Positions 28,622-36,974 are shown, counted from the first letter of the stretch. The stretch: DNA of 64,000 nucleotides from an uncultured SAR116 cluster alpha proteobacterium (GCA_902619805.1 CACNGC010000007.1:21319-85318), one strand, 5' to 3'. A program made the numbers and translations. The notes: generated from the letters alone by a model not told the origin.

Positions 28622-29962
28622 GTGGTTAATACCACATTAAACAAATTTGGAAAAAAACTACCTCCTGTGAAAACAGGACAACGTTTTGGAGAAGAAATTA
28701 AAAAAGACAAAAAAGTAGGACTTTTTTCAGAAAGACGTTTTTTAATATTTACCAAAAGAGGGCCAATTGAAATAGCTTTTAAACCTATTCACTATGTTAG
28801 TGTTATAATGACAACAATCATTGGTTTAACAAGTATAGTTTATTGGTCTGCAAAAGGTATTCACTCAGCGATAGATGTAGCTAAAAAAAACGATATTATA
28901 ACTATAGCCTCAGCAAATATAAGTAATCCAATAGAAAATGACTCTGACACTGTCGTTAACATTAATACAAACGACCAATCAAATATTTCATTACCAATTT
29001 TTAAGAATAATTTTTTAATTGAGGAAAATGACACAAATTCTTATAAGCCTCTGGTTAACAAAAATATTAATAACAAAGAAGAATCTGTTGGCATAAATTT
29101 TAAAGAAGTTAACAACAAAACAACAGCAAATAATTTGAAAATCGATTTGTTTAATGAAACTATGAGAAATCAAGATTTACCTGTTAATTTTACAAATCAA
29201 CTTGTAAACGAGAGTAATATTTTCATTTCTGAGAACACTACTTCTAATAAACTTAATGGTGATTCTGTACCTAGTCCTCCAAAAATCAATGATAAAGTAA
29301 AAACAATTCGCTTTATTGCTTCTGTTGATAATGAAATATCTCAAATGGAAAATGTTTTTGATTTGATTAAAGTTAAGTTAAACGACAACGATTTAGTAAG
29401 TTTAAAGTCAATTACAAAAAAAACTAAGGCAATTGATCCCGATAGTGATGAATTTTTTCGAAGTTTAAAAAAAAGAATAAATTTGCTTTCAATTTATAAA
29501 GATGCACTTCAAAATATTCCATTAAAACCACCTATGGAACATTATTATGTATCTAGTCCTTATGGACCAAGAAAACATCCAGTTACAGGTAAATATAGAA
29601 TGCACCACGGCATAGATTTAGCTGGGACATGGCAAGAAAATGTATCAGTCTCTGCTGATGGAACTGTAGTATTTGCTGGATATCATGGTTCTTTTGGTAA
29701 AGTTATTAGAATAAAGCATAATTATGGAATAATGACTACATATGGTCATCTTGCAAAAATCAATGTAAGACGAGGTGATTTAGTTAGTGAAGGTCAGATA
29801 ATAGGTAAAATGGGGCGAACTGGCAAGGTAAAAGGGGCACATCTTCATTATGAAATCTCTGTAAATGGTAAATCTCAAAATCCAGCCACTTATATAAAAA
29901 TTGGTAGGAACCTTCTAAGTAGAACAAGTTTAAAAACTTTTGCTAATAAAAACTTAAACTAA
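28622..29962 (+). CDS. M23 family (LytM) peptidoglycan endopeptidase, membrane-anchored
   Basis: M23 zinc peptidases cut peptide cross-links of the cell wall. The gene starts with GTG at 28622, with GGAG 6 bases before it inside the end of the previous gene. The 446-residue protein has a cytoplasmic N-terminus of about 55 residues, a transmembrane segment (about 58-78), a long Asn/Ser-rich periplasmic linker and a C-terminal LytM domain. In that domain the zinc ligands lie in M-H-H-G-I-D-L and H-L-H-Y-E. The domain looks catalytically complete. Bactofilins are known to act with M23 peptidases in shaping the wall, and three bactofilin genes are divergent from this operon. Confidence 0.9.
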   Translation: MVNTTLNKFGKKLPPVKTGQRFGEEIKKDKKVGLFSERRFLIFTKRGPIEIAFKPIHYVSVIMTTIIGLTSIVYWSAKGIHSAIDVAKKNDIITIASANISNPIENDSDTVVNINTNDQSNISLPIFKNNFLIEENDTNSYKPLVNKNINNKEESVGINFKEVNNKTTANNLKIDLFNETMRNQDLPVNFTNQLVNESNIFISENTTSNKLNGDSVPSPPKINDKVKTIRFIASVDNEISQMENVFDLIKVKLNDNDLVSLKSITKKTKAIDPDSDEFFRSLKKRINLLSIYKDALQNIPLKPPMEHYYVSSPYGPRKHPVTGKYRMHHGIDLAGTWQENVSVSADGTVVFAGYHGSFGKVIRIKHNYGIMTTYGHLAKINVRRGDLVSEGQIIGKMGRTGKVKGAHLHYEISVNGKSQNPATYIKIGRNLLSRTSLKTFANKNLN

Positions 29963-29970
29963 TCCACCTT

Positions 29971-29986
29971 TGGCATAACAAATGCA
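29971..29986 (+). promoter_or_regulatory. Candidate sigma-54 (-24/-12) promoter for the 59-residue gene
   Basis: TGGCATAACAAATGCA keeps the invariant GG and GC at the right spacing, with mismatches to TGGCACG-N4-TTGCW at positions 6, 7 and 12. Transcription would begin near 29997, just before the strong ribosome site at 30003-30007. The box begins 9 bases after the M23 peptidase stop. Confidence 0.45.
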
Positions 29987-30014
29987 TCATATGTAATAAT
30001 AAAGGAGATTAGTT

Positions 30015-30194
30015 ATGTATTTAGAAGAAATAAATAAAGTTACAAATAATAAAAAAATATTATTAAATAATTTAAACGATTTTATTATTCAAATTGATTA
30101 CTATGATCAAAATGGTATTAAAAAACGTAAAAATAAAATACCATTAAAATATATCTTAAACTCTAAATTTATAAATTCTCGGATAGCAATTTAA
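30015..30194 (+). CDS. Small protein (59 residues), unknown function
   Basis: An ATG at 30015 follows AAAGGAG (30001-30007) at 7 bases, one of the best ribosome sites in the window. The 59 residues are rich in Asn, Lys, Ile and Tyr (M-Y-L-E-E-I-N-K-V-T-N-N ... I-Q-I-D-Y-Y-D-Q-N-G) with a basic second half. There is no signal peptide or membrane span. A sigma-54-like box sits just upstream and rpoN lies convergently 22 bases downstream. I cannot assign a function. The ribosome site and promoter context are the reasons to list it. Confidence 0.6.
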   Translation: MYLEEINKVTNNKKILLNNLNDFIIQIDYYDQNGIKKRKNKIPLKYILNSKFINSRIAI

Positions 30195-30216
30195 AAATAA
30201 TTATCAATTTTATTAA

Positions 30217-31701
30217 TTAGTTTTGTGCAAATTTCATTAATCTAGCTTGTTTTCTTCTTTGTGAACTAGATGGTATGTTTAGCATATCTCTATATTTTGC
30301 TACTGTCCTTCTAGCAACATCCATACCTTCTTTATTTAAAATTCCAGCTAATTTATCATCACTTAGTGGTTTGCCTGCAATTTCTGAAGAAATTAAATTT
30401 TTAATAGTCTCTCTTACAGCAGAAGCAGCGTGTAATTCTGAGTTTTCTGAACCTAAAATTGACGCAGAAAAGAAATTTTTCAAAGGCATGACCCCCCACT
30501 CTGTTAAAATTAATTTACTATTAGTGACTCTTGAAACGGTACTTTCGTGCATTCCGATTTCATCAGAAATATCTTTGAGTATCATTGGTTTCATATGGCT
30601 AAAACCATGTCTAAAAAAACCTACCTGTTTTTTTAAAATTTCAGAAGTCACTTTTAAAATTGTTTTATTTCTTTGATCAACTGCTTTTTTTAACCAGCGA
30701 GCTTCTCCAATCTTTTCTAATGCAAAAGCATTGCTTTTTGCATCAAGGTTATAATTATTCATTTCCTCAATATAACATTCATCAACATTAACACTTGGTA
30801 AAGTTGAACCATTTAAGTCAATACGCCATCCTTTCGCAGATCTAGTAACAATAATATCTGGTTGATCAACATTAGTATTTTCCTGATTAAAAGCGTCAGC
30901 AGGTTTGGGATTGAGTGATCTTAAAATTTTGATCATTTTAAATAATTTATCTTCTGAGACTTTGCAAAGTTTACTAATTTGTCTAAATTTTCCAGAGGGT
31001 AACATATTAAGGTTTTCAAGAAGAGTTTCAAAATGCTGATTAAATTTTTTGTTTTCAACTAATTGTATCTTCAAACATTCTGCCAAATTTTGTGAAAAAA
31101 TTCCAATAGGCTCAAGATTTTTTAATTTCGAAAGTGTTTTTTCAACTATAGAAATTTCAACATTCAATTCTTTTGCAACTTCACATATAGATGAAATAAA
31201 CCAACCACTTGGATGCAGATAATCTATCATTGCAATTGCAATACTTTTGCTATGATTATTCTTAAAGGTTAAATTTATTTGATTATTTAAATGTTCTCTT
31301 AAAGAAACTTTATGCTTAAGTGTTTTTTCTATTACTTCTCCAGCAGATGTAATTGATCCTGATCTAATTACTTCTTTATCAAAAAGTTTTTTATTTTCCA
31401 TTATTGAATTCGAAGATATATGAGTATCGAAAGTATTTTCTAAATCAAGTTTATTATCAATTTTTAGTGGATCTACTGAACTATTCATGTTTTCGTATGT
31501 ATTTGAATTTTTTTCTTCCACATTTATTTTGGTTATTGTTGGACTATTTTCTTTTAAAAATGGATTTTCTAATTGTGCTTTTTCAATAAAGTCTGATAAT
31601 TCAATATTAGTAAGTTGTAACAATTTTATTGCTTGTTGCAACTGGGGTGTCATTATTAAAGACTGATTTTGTTTAATATTTAACTGTTGTCCTAATTTCA
31701 T
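30217..31701 (-). CDS. rpoN: RNA polymerase sigma-54 factor RpoN
   Basis: RpoN directs RNA polymerase to -24/-12 promoters and needs an AAA+ activator. The protein has 494 residues. Region I at the N-terminus has Q-S-L-I-M-T-P-Q-L-Q-Q-A-I-K-L-L-Q-L. An acidic region II follows, then the core-binding domain. The helix-turn-helix region has H-E-S-T-V-S-R-V-T-N-S-K, and the RpoN box A-R-R-T-V-A-K-Y-R is at about residue 465. No hpf or ptsN follows it, unlike many Proteobacteria. Flagellar genes are classical sigma-54 targets in this class, and a stator operon lies just beyond. Confidence 0.97.
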   Translation of the reverse strand: MKLGQQLNIKQNQSLIMTPQLQQAIKLLQLTNIELSDFIEKAQLENPFLKENSPTITKINVEEKNSNTYENMNSSVDPLKIDNKLDLENTFDTHISSNSIMENKKLFDKEVIRSGSITSAGEVIEKTLKHKVSLREHLNNQINLTFKNNHSKSIAIAMIDYLHPSGWFISSICEVAKELNVEISIVEKTLSKLKNLEPIGIFSQNLAECLKIQLVENKKFNQHFETLLENLNMLPSGKFRQISKLCKVSEDKLFKMIKILRSLNPKPADAFNQENTNVDQPDIIVTRSAKGWRIDLNGSTLPSVNVDECYIEEMNNYNLDAKSNAFALEKIGEARWLKKAVDQRNKTILKVTSEILKKQVGFFRHGFSHMKPMILKDISDEIGMHESTVSRVTNSKLILTEWGVMPLKNFFSASILGSENSELHAASAVRETIKNLISSEIAGKPLSDDKLAGILNKEGMDVARRTVAKYRDMLNIPSSSQRRKQARLMKFAQN

Positions 31702-31779
31702 TTAAATCTCCACAATTGATAAATTCAAAATAGTGAAACAGATAAAAACAATTAAAATTAATAAAATCAAAGTTTTAAT

Positions 31780-31808
31780 TTGACAAATAAAAATGACAAA
31801 AATATGAC
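31780..31808 (+). promoter_or_regulatory. Candidate sigma-70 promoter upstream of the two-span membrane protein
   Basis: A perfect TTGACA (31780-31785) and TATGAC (31803-31808) are separated by 17 bases in the 246-base gap between rpoN and the gene at 31948. The start would be near 31815, leaving a leader of about 130 bases in which I see no other structure. Confidence 0.35.
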
Positions 31809-31947
31809 TTTTTTATTACTGTCCTAATATGAAAATTAACAATCAAAACAATAGTTTAAATTTTTTCATTTTTTTATGTTTAAAAAAATATTTTTTTATT
31901 TAAATTAGTAAGTCAATAATTTGGCTTTAAAAAATTGATATATTTTT

Positions 31948-32202
31948 ATGACAAACAACAGTAAAATTTCAAATCCTTCTAAAGAAATAAAGAAACCTTA
32001 CAAATGTAGAAATTGTTATATTATTAGACTATTTCTATTAGCAGTTGTTTTTATAGTACTTTTTGCTCTTATTCAAAATGACAATTTGCATTATTTAGAT
32101 TTTGTTACACCCTCAAATGCTGCGACATTAATAATTTTATTAGGTATAATAATGTTTTTAGTGAAATTAACTAAGAATGTTTTTGAGAGAAAAAAACATT
32201 AA
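31948..32202 (+). CDS. Small two-span membrane protein, unknown function
   Basis: I do not recognise it. It has 84 residues: a charged N-terminus with a C-R-N-C pair (residues 20-23), a hydrophobic segment at about 26-43, a short polar loop, a second segment at about 57-75, and a basic tail F-E-R-K-K-H. Both ends would lie in the cytoplasm. It sits between rpoN (divergent) and a DUF1566-like gene (convergent, 3-base gap). Only weak ribosome-site bases precede the ATG. Confidence 0.65.
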   Translation: MTNNSKISNPSKEIKKPYKCRNCYIIRLFLLAVVFIVLFALIQNDNLHYLDFVTPSNAATLIILLGIIMFLVKLTKNVFERKKH

Positions 32203-32205
32203 ATA

Positions 32206-32700
32206 TCACCTATCTCTAACTAATCTAACATAATTTGGAATAAAACCTGGAAATCTTCCAAAGGTATGTCCTGTGAAAAAATTAACAGTCCACATAAATT
32301 GAGATTGCCATGGGTTTTTTTCGTTAGTCCAAAATGACTCAGGGGGAGTGTTAGGAAATATTTTCGAATTTATTTTGACTTTTTGACATTCTTTACAAAC
32401 TATGCGTTCCAATTCTATTCTGTTTGGCAACCGCCAACTACCCTCTAGTTGTTCATTTGCTTGTCTTATAACAGAGTCAATTTGATTCAATTTAACTTTT
32501 ATTGGATTGCCTACGCACTTATCTTTATCCCATACCATTCCTACAGTGCAAGTCATCCACTCCAGCTTTTGACTTAAATCAATAACATAATATCCCCTAG
32601 AGATAAAATTATTAGCCCAAACATTATTGAAATTAAGCAATAATAATAATATTATAATTATAGTATAAATTTTAGAGAATGATGATTTAAATTTTAGCAT
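32206..32700 (-). CDS. Exported DUF1566 (Lcl C-terminal-like) domain protein
   Basis: The protein has a signal peptide (about residues 10-29, ending V-W-A-N). It then has the DUF1566 pattern: W-R-L-P-N-R-I-E-L-E-R-I-V near the middle and F-P-N-T-P-P-E-S-F-W-T-N, F-M-W-T-V-N-F and Y-V-R-L-V-R-D at the C-terminus. I choose the ATG at 32700 (164 residues) because GGAG lies 6-7 bases before it; a TTG 15 bases upstream is open. Four cysteines may form disulfides. DUF1566 proteins are extracellular or periplasmic and mostly of unknown role. The gene is divergent from the stator operon. Confidence 0.8.
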   Translation of the reverse strand: MLKFKSSFSKIYTIIIILLLLLNFNNVWANNFISRGYYVIDLSQKLEWMTCTVGMVWDKDKCVGNPIKVKLNQIDSVIRQANEQLEGSWRLPNRIELERIVCKECQKVKINSKIFPNTPPESFWTNEKNPWQSQFMWTVNFFTGHTFGRFPGFIPNYVRLVRDR

Positions 32701-32739
32701 AACAAACTCCGACAAGTTTTTTTAAGATTAGTTTCACTT

Positions 32740-32755
32740 TGGTCTCATTCTTGCA
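32740..32755 (+). promoter_or_regulatory. Candidate sigma-54 (-24/-12) promoter of the flagellar stator operon
   Basis: TGGTCTCATTCTTGCA has the TGG and TTGCA elements at the exact consensus spacing. Transcription would start near 32766, 38 bases before the motA ATG. Sigma-54 control of flagellar genes is well known in Alphaproteobacteria, which supports this box. Confidence 0.6.
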
Positions 32756-32803
32756 GAATTTATGCCTAATATCATTATTATTTAATAAAAAAAAGGTAAT
32801 AAA

Positions 32804-33568
32804 ATGGATATAGCATCTTTAATAGGACTTATAGGTACCCTTGGAATGATAGCTGGAGCAATGATATCCTCTGGCGGACTAGGAGCATTTATAGACACTC
32901 CCTCTATGTTAATTGTTATTGGAGGAACATTCTTTGCCGTAATGTATAGATCAACTTTACCCATGTTTCTAGCATCATTTGGAGCACTTGCTAAAGTTTT
33001 TATGCCTGGCGCCAAAAAACATGATGAACTAATAACTCGTATAACAGAACTTGCAGGTATTGCTAGAAAAGATGGAATGATGGCACTTGAAGGACAAGAA
33101 GTACCAGATAAATTTTTTGAAAAAGGACTTCAAATGCTTGTAGATGGTGCCGATGAAACTAAGTTAACTGATCAATTAAATAAAGAAGTCAAAGCAATGA
33201 AGTCCAGACATGAGGACATGACAGGCGTATTTCAGGCTTGGGTGGATTTAGCACCTGCAATGGGAATGATTGGAACATTAATTGGATTAGTTGCTATGTT
33301 AGGTAATATGGCTGACCCAAAAGCAATTGGTCCAGCAATGGCGGTTGCTTTGTTAACAACTTTATATGGTGCCATGATTGCCAACTGTATTTTTATGCCT
33401 ATCGTTACTAAGCTTGAAGGTTATTCAGCTCACGAATTACTTTACAGGGAAATGGTTGTAATGGGACTAAAATATATTTCCAGAGGTGAAAGTCCAAGAA
33501 ATATAACTGATCAATTGGTAGCTCTTATGCCTCCAAAGATGCAAGCTCAATTAGAGGAAGCTGCTTAG
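32804..33568 (+). CDS. motA: Flagellar motor stator protein MotA/PomA
   Basis: MotA forms the ion-channel ring of the stator that drives flagellar rotation. The 254-residue protein has four transmembrane segments (about 4-22, 32-52, 148-168 and 180-202), the conserved A-P-A-M-G-M-I-G-T-L-I-G-L-V segment and a cytoplasmic loop with charged residues. Its opening M-D-I-A-S-L-I-G-L-I and general layout resemble PomA, the sodium-driven type of marine bacteria. Ion choice cannot be proved from sequence. It is the first gene of a three-gene operon behind a sigma-54 box. Confidence 0.93.
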   Translation: MDIASLIGLIGTLGMIAGAMISSGGLGAFIDTPSMLIVIGGTFFAVMYRSTLPMFLASFGALAKVFMPGAKKHDELITRITELAGIARKDGMMALEGQEVPDKFFEKGLQMLVDGADETKLTDQLNKEVKAMKSRHEDMTGVFQAWVDLAPAMGMIGTLIGLVAMLGNMADPKAIGPAMAVALLTTLYGAMIANCIFMPIVTKLEGYSAHELLYREMVVMGLKYISRGESPRNITDQLVALMPPKMQAQLEEAA

Positions 33569-33594
33569 TTAGTTTTTATAATTAGGAGATTATT

Positions 33595-34776
33595 ATGGCT
33601 GAAGCGCAGGTAGAAGGAAGAGAAGAAGAAGAAGAAGAAGAAGAATGTCCTAAATGCGTCAAAGGTGCTCCTGCCTGGATGGCTACATTTGCAGACATGG
33701 CTACCTTATTGATGGCATTCTTTGTTTTAATCTTATCTTTTGCTGAATTCAATGTCCCTAAATTTAAACAGATTAGCGGTAGTTTAAAGAATGCCTTTGG
33801 TATCCAGAGAATAGTTCCAGTTGTAGAACAGCCTAAAGGCACGACTGTACTTTCTCTTGATTTTAGCCCCTCTCCTGCACCATCAGTAACTAAAAATCTT
33901 ACTCAACAAACCACTGATGCAGAACAAAAAAATTTAGATCTTAAATCAGAAGTTGACGAAGGAGATAGCGCTAAAAGTAATTCTAAAGAAATTTTAGATG
34001 CAAAAGATTTAAGTGAAGAGATTAAAAACAATGTATCTTCTAATAATGTAAAGGTAGAAACTATAAATGACAAAGTTTTAGTAAGTGTAAATACAGAAGA
34101 CAAAACTTCAAAAGAAATTTCAAAGTTAATTAAGGATACTGTTGATGCTGTTGAAAAGTCTCGTGAAAATACGGGTGCTACTGAAACCGATGTACTAATT
34201 GGTGGAATAAACCAAGATATTCAAAAAATGGCATCCGCAACGATTGAAAATAAAATTTTAAAAGATCAAGTGAATAACCTTGAAAAACAAAGCTCTGATA
34301 GTGAAAAAGACATTCAAGAAAAAACCAAAAAGGCAGAATTTAGTGAGGATCAGCTTAGAGTTGCTCTTAAACAAGAAATAGGTCAAGGTTTAGCTGAAGT
34401 CCAAAGAGAAAAAGATAGAGTTGTGGTAACAGTTGGGTCTGCAGGCGCATTTAGTTCTGGTTCAGCAAGACTTACTAAAAAAGCCAGAGAAATAATGCAA
34501 AAAATTGCAAAAGTAAGTGCAAAAGGAGCTGGCCAAGTAAATGTATCTGGACATACTGACGATGTACCATTAATTTTTGGAGGTCAATATCGAGATAACT
34601 GGGATCTTGCAGCAGCAAGAGCCTCGAGTGTTGTTCAGGAATTAGCTAAAGCTAACACAATTCCTTCAGATAAACTCAGAGCAATCAGTTTTGGAGAAAC
34701 TAGACCAATCGAGCAAAACGATACAAAACAAGGAAGAGAGAAAAATAGAAGAATTGAAATTGAAATAAAGTACTAG
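33595..34776 (+). CDS. motB: Flagellar motor stator protein MotB/PomB
   Basis: MotB anchors the stator to peptidoglycan and carries the ion-binding aspartate. The N-terminus has a run of Glu residues, then P-K-C-V-K-G-A-P-A-W-M-A-T-F-A-D-M-A-T-L-L-M, where the Asp in the single membrane span is the proton or sodium site. This pattern is PomB-like. A long charged coiled-coil linker (about 85-250) leads to an OmpA-like domain with V-S-G-H-T-D-D-V-P and N-R-R-I-E-I. The linker makes the 393-residue protein longer than E. coli MotB. GGAG precedes the ATG. Confidence 0.93.
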   Translation: MAEAQVEGREEEEEEEECPKCVKGAPAWMATFADMATLLMAFFVLILSFAEFNVPKFKQISGSLKNAFGIQRIVPVVEQPKGTTVLSLDFSPSPAPSVTKNLTQQTTDAEQKNLDLKSEVDEGDSAKSNSKEILDAKDLSEEIKNNVSSNNVKVETINDKVLVSVNTEDKTSKEISKLIKDTVDAVEKSRENTGATETDVLIGGINQDIQKMASATIENKILKDQVNNLEKQSSDSEKDIQEKTKKAEFSEDQLRVALKQEIGQGLAEVQREKDRVVVTVGSAGAFSSGSARLTKKAREIMQKIAKVSAKGAGQVNVSGHTDDVPLIFGGQYRDNWDLAAARASSVVQELAKANTIPSDKLRAISFGETRPIEQNDTKQGREKNRRIEIEIKY

Positions 34777-34810
34777 CTTTAACTTTAATACAATTCTTGA
34801 AGGATTAAGT

Positions 34811-35620
34811 ATGAATGAAGTAAATTATATTACACCTAACCTTGATGAAGGTTATTCTCCAGAAGCAATAGCAAACATGGAGAATGCACTTGAAGAATTT
34901 ATTGTATCTTTGATGGAGATAAAGCCAGAAGACGCTAATATTGCAGTTTTTAGAGGTCTTAAGTTAACAATCGCAGGACGTCCGAGACGACTTGCAGATT
35001 TAGGTAATGTAGAATCACCTGATGATCCTTTGAAAATTGAGCTAATGATTTATAATAAAGAACAAATTGATTTAGTATTAGAATTTATAAAGAATAATGG
35101 TTTTCCTGCCAAAAATGAGCCCGGCTCACAATTTATCCATATAAGAGTCCCCAAGCCTTCTAGAATGCAACTAGAAGAACTAGGCGATGAGGTTATTAGA
35201 AGAACTAATTCTGCTTGTACTAGGCTAATGAAAATTAAGACTAATACAGGTTTAAGAATTAGAGCAGCAATGGAAAAAGAATATATAGATCAACGTATAT
35301 CAGGCGTTGCAGTAAAAAAAATTGATAATGCTTTAGAAAGAATTACCAAAGAAATTAAGATAGTTGGTGTTACGAAGAGAAAAGCAATTCTTGGGTCTTT
35401 TTTTAAAACTATTGAAAGAGATGATAATGATATCGTTAAAATCATCAACAAAAGAATAAAATTAGAAAAAGATAAAATTGCTAAAGAACAAGATCTAAGA
35501 ATTAAGAATGAAGCCCTAGAAAGCCAAAGTCAAAACACAGATAGAGTTGAAACTGAAAATATTAGAAATAATGATGAACAAAAGGTTGAAGAACTAAATA
35601 TTTCTTCAAATTCAACTTAA
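34811..35620 (+). CDS. Ribosome recycling factor-like domain protein in the stator operon
   Basis: The 269-residue protein has a region (about 15-185) that follows the fold order of ribosome recycling factor: an N-terminal helix, a beta domain, then I-H-I-R-V-P-K-P-S-R-M-Q-L-E-E-L followed by a long three-helix stretch ending V-K-K-I-D-N-A-L-E-R-I-T-K-E-I. The RRF signature I-R-V-P-x-P matches well. The arginine-rich helix that true RRFs use to bind 23S rRNA is changed to L-M-K-I-K-T-N-T-G-L-R-I-R. A charged tail follows. It lies 34 bases after motB on the same strand. It is probably a paralogue with another role, since the essential frr normally sits near tsf and pyrH. The family call is by eye. 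Confidence 0.6.
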   Translation: MNEVNYITPNLDEGYSPEAIANMENALEEFIVSLMEIKPEDANIAVFRGLKLTIAGRPRRLADLGNVESPDDPLKIELMIYNKEQIDLVLEFIKNNGFPAKNEPGSQFIHIRVPKPSRMQLEELGDEVIRRTNSACTRLMKIKTNTGLRIRAAMEKEYIDQRISGVAVKKIDNALERITKEIKIVGVTKRKAILGSFFKTIERDDNDIVKIINKRIKLEKDKIAKEQDLRIKNEALESQSQNTDRVETENIRNNDEQKVEELNISSNST

Positions 35621-35624
35621 ATTT

Positions 35625-36974
35625 TTACTTTTTTACATAGGGGTTATTCCCTTTTCTAAACATTATTCTTATAGGAACTCCTTGTAAATCAAAGGTTTTC
35701 ATAATAGATCCCAATAAAAAACGTTTATAACTATTAGGAAGATCATCAGGACTAGACATAAATAAAGCAAATGTTGGGGGTTTAACATTAACTTGAGTTA
35801 TGTATCTAATATTATTTTGTCTTCCTTTATATAGTGGTGGTGGATTATTTTCTATAATAGTTGACAACCATCTATTTAATTTTCCAGTTGTAATTCTATT
35901 ACTTAACTTTTTCTTAACATAAATAATTTTATCAAATAACTTTTCAATACCTTTATTATGAAGACCCGATAAAAATACTATCGGTATATTTTTTATCTGT
36001 GATAAAGAAATGCCTAACTGGTTTATAATTTTATTTTTGATTGTGTTTTGGTCTGTTACTTTATCCCATTTGTTTGCTCCAATAACAATACCTCTACCTT
36101 CTCCAATTATCATACGAGCAATAGTTAGATCTTGTTTGTCTATATTTTGAGAAGCATCTACTAATAAAACACAAATATCACTAAATTTAATAGACTTAAG
36201 TGTATCACTAACCATATGTTTTTCTAAAATTTTGGTAATTTTTGATTTTCTTCTTAGACCAGCAGTGTCAATTAGACAAAAAGTTTGTTTTTTATAATTC
36301 CATTCAATTTCTATAGAATCTCTTGTTATTCCAGCTTCGGATCCCGTCACTAAACGATTTTCACCAATTATATTATTTACTAATGTTGATTTACCTGTAT
36401 TAGGTCTTCCTATAATACTTACTCTTATTGGAGCGTTTTCTAGATTGAAAAAAAATTCATCTTGTTTTATCTTTATATTTTGATTACGCAAGTTGTTTTT
36501 TAAAACATCATATAAGTCAGGCAACCCTTCTCCATGTTCCGCTGAGATTGGTATAACAATATCAAAAGCTAAAGAAGCAGCTTCACTTAAACCAATTAAG
36601 CCCTTCAAACCTTCACTTTTGTTTACTAATACAATTATAGGTTTGTTTTTCTTTTTTAAATTTATTGCTATAGATTTCTCAATTGGTAACACACCCTCTC
36701 TTCCATCAATGACGAACAAAATGACATTAGCATCATCAATTGCAAATTGACACTGCTCTTTAATCTTAATCTCTGTTCTTCCTTTTAAGGCATCGTCAAT
36801 TCCAGCAGTGTCTATTAGTGTAAATTCTAAATCAGCTAATTTACCCTGCCCATACTTCCTATCTCTAGTAACTCCCGGTTGATCGTTTACTATTGCTTTT
36901 TGTGAACGAACTAATCGATTAAACAAAGTAGATTTTCCAACGTTAGGTCTTCCTACTAATACAACCTTCAACAT
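35625..36974 (-). CDS. der: GTPase Der (EngA), ribosome assembly
   Basis: Der has two tandem GTPase domains and acts in 50S subunit maturation. The 449-residue protein has G1 motifs GRPNVGKSTLFNRL near residue 8 and GRPNTGKSTLVNN near 188. Each domain has a D-T-A-G motif (L-I-D-T-A-G-I-D and L-I-D-T-A-G-L-R) and N-K-x-D/E-type specificity motifs (V-N-K-S-E and A-N-K-W-D). A KH-like C-terminal domain ends the protein. It is the last gene of the yfgM-bamB-der run. Confidence 0.96.
   Translation of the reverse strand: MLKVVLVGRPNVGKSTLFNRLVRSQKAIVNDQPGVTRDRKYGQGKLADLEFTLIDTAGIDDALKGRTEIKIKEQCQFAIDDANVILFVIDGREGVLPIEKSIAINLKKKNKPIIVLVNKSEGLKGLIGLSEAASLAFDIVIPISAEHGEGLPDLYDVLKNNLRNQNIKIKQDEFFFNLENAPIRVSIIGRPNTGKSTLVNNIIGENRLVTGSEAGITRDSIEIEWNYKKQTFCLIDTAGLRRKSKITKILEKHMVSDTLKSIKFSDICVLLVDASQNIDKQDLTIARMIIGEGRGIVIGANKWDKVTDQNTIKNKIINQLGISLSQIKNIPIVFLSGLHNKGIEKLFDKIIYVKKKLSNRITTGKLNRWLSTIIENNPPPLYKGRQNNIRYITQVNVKPPTFALFMSSPDDLPNSYKRFLLGSIMKTFDLQGVPIRIMFRKGNNPYVKK

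Noticed and set aside
30275..30676. 133-codon open frame antisense to rpoN
   Set aside because: It is the reverse of the conserved RpoN C-terminal domain, with no ribosome site or recognisable domain.
33618..33646. GAA repeat in motB as a slippery contingency locus
   Set aside because: The repeat is short and in a Glu tract, with mixed GAA/GAG/GGA codons at its edges. A glutamate-rich N-terminus explains it.
32804..35620. Possible Zorya-type anti-phage system from the MotA/MotB-like pair
   Set aside because: The pair has the PomA/PomB layout with an OmpA domain, a sigma-54 box in front, and no ZorC, ZorD or ZorE-like gene nearby. A flagellar stator fits better.
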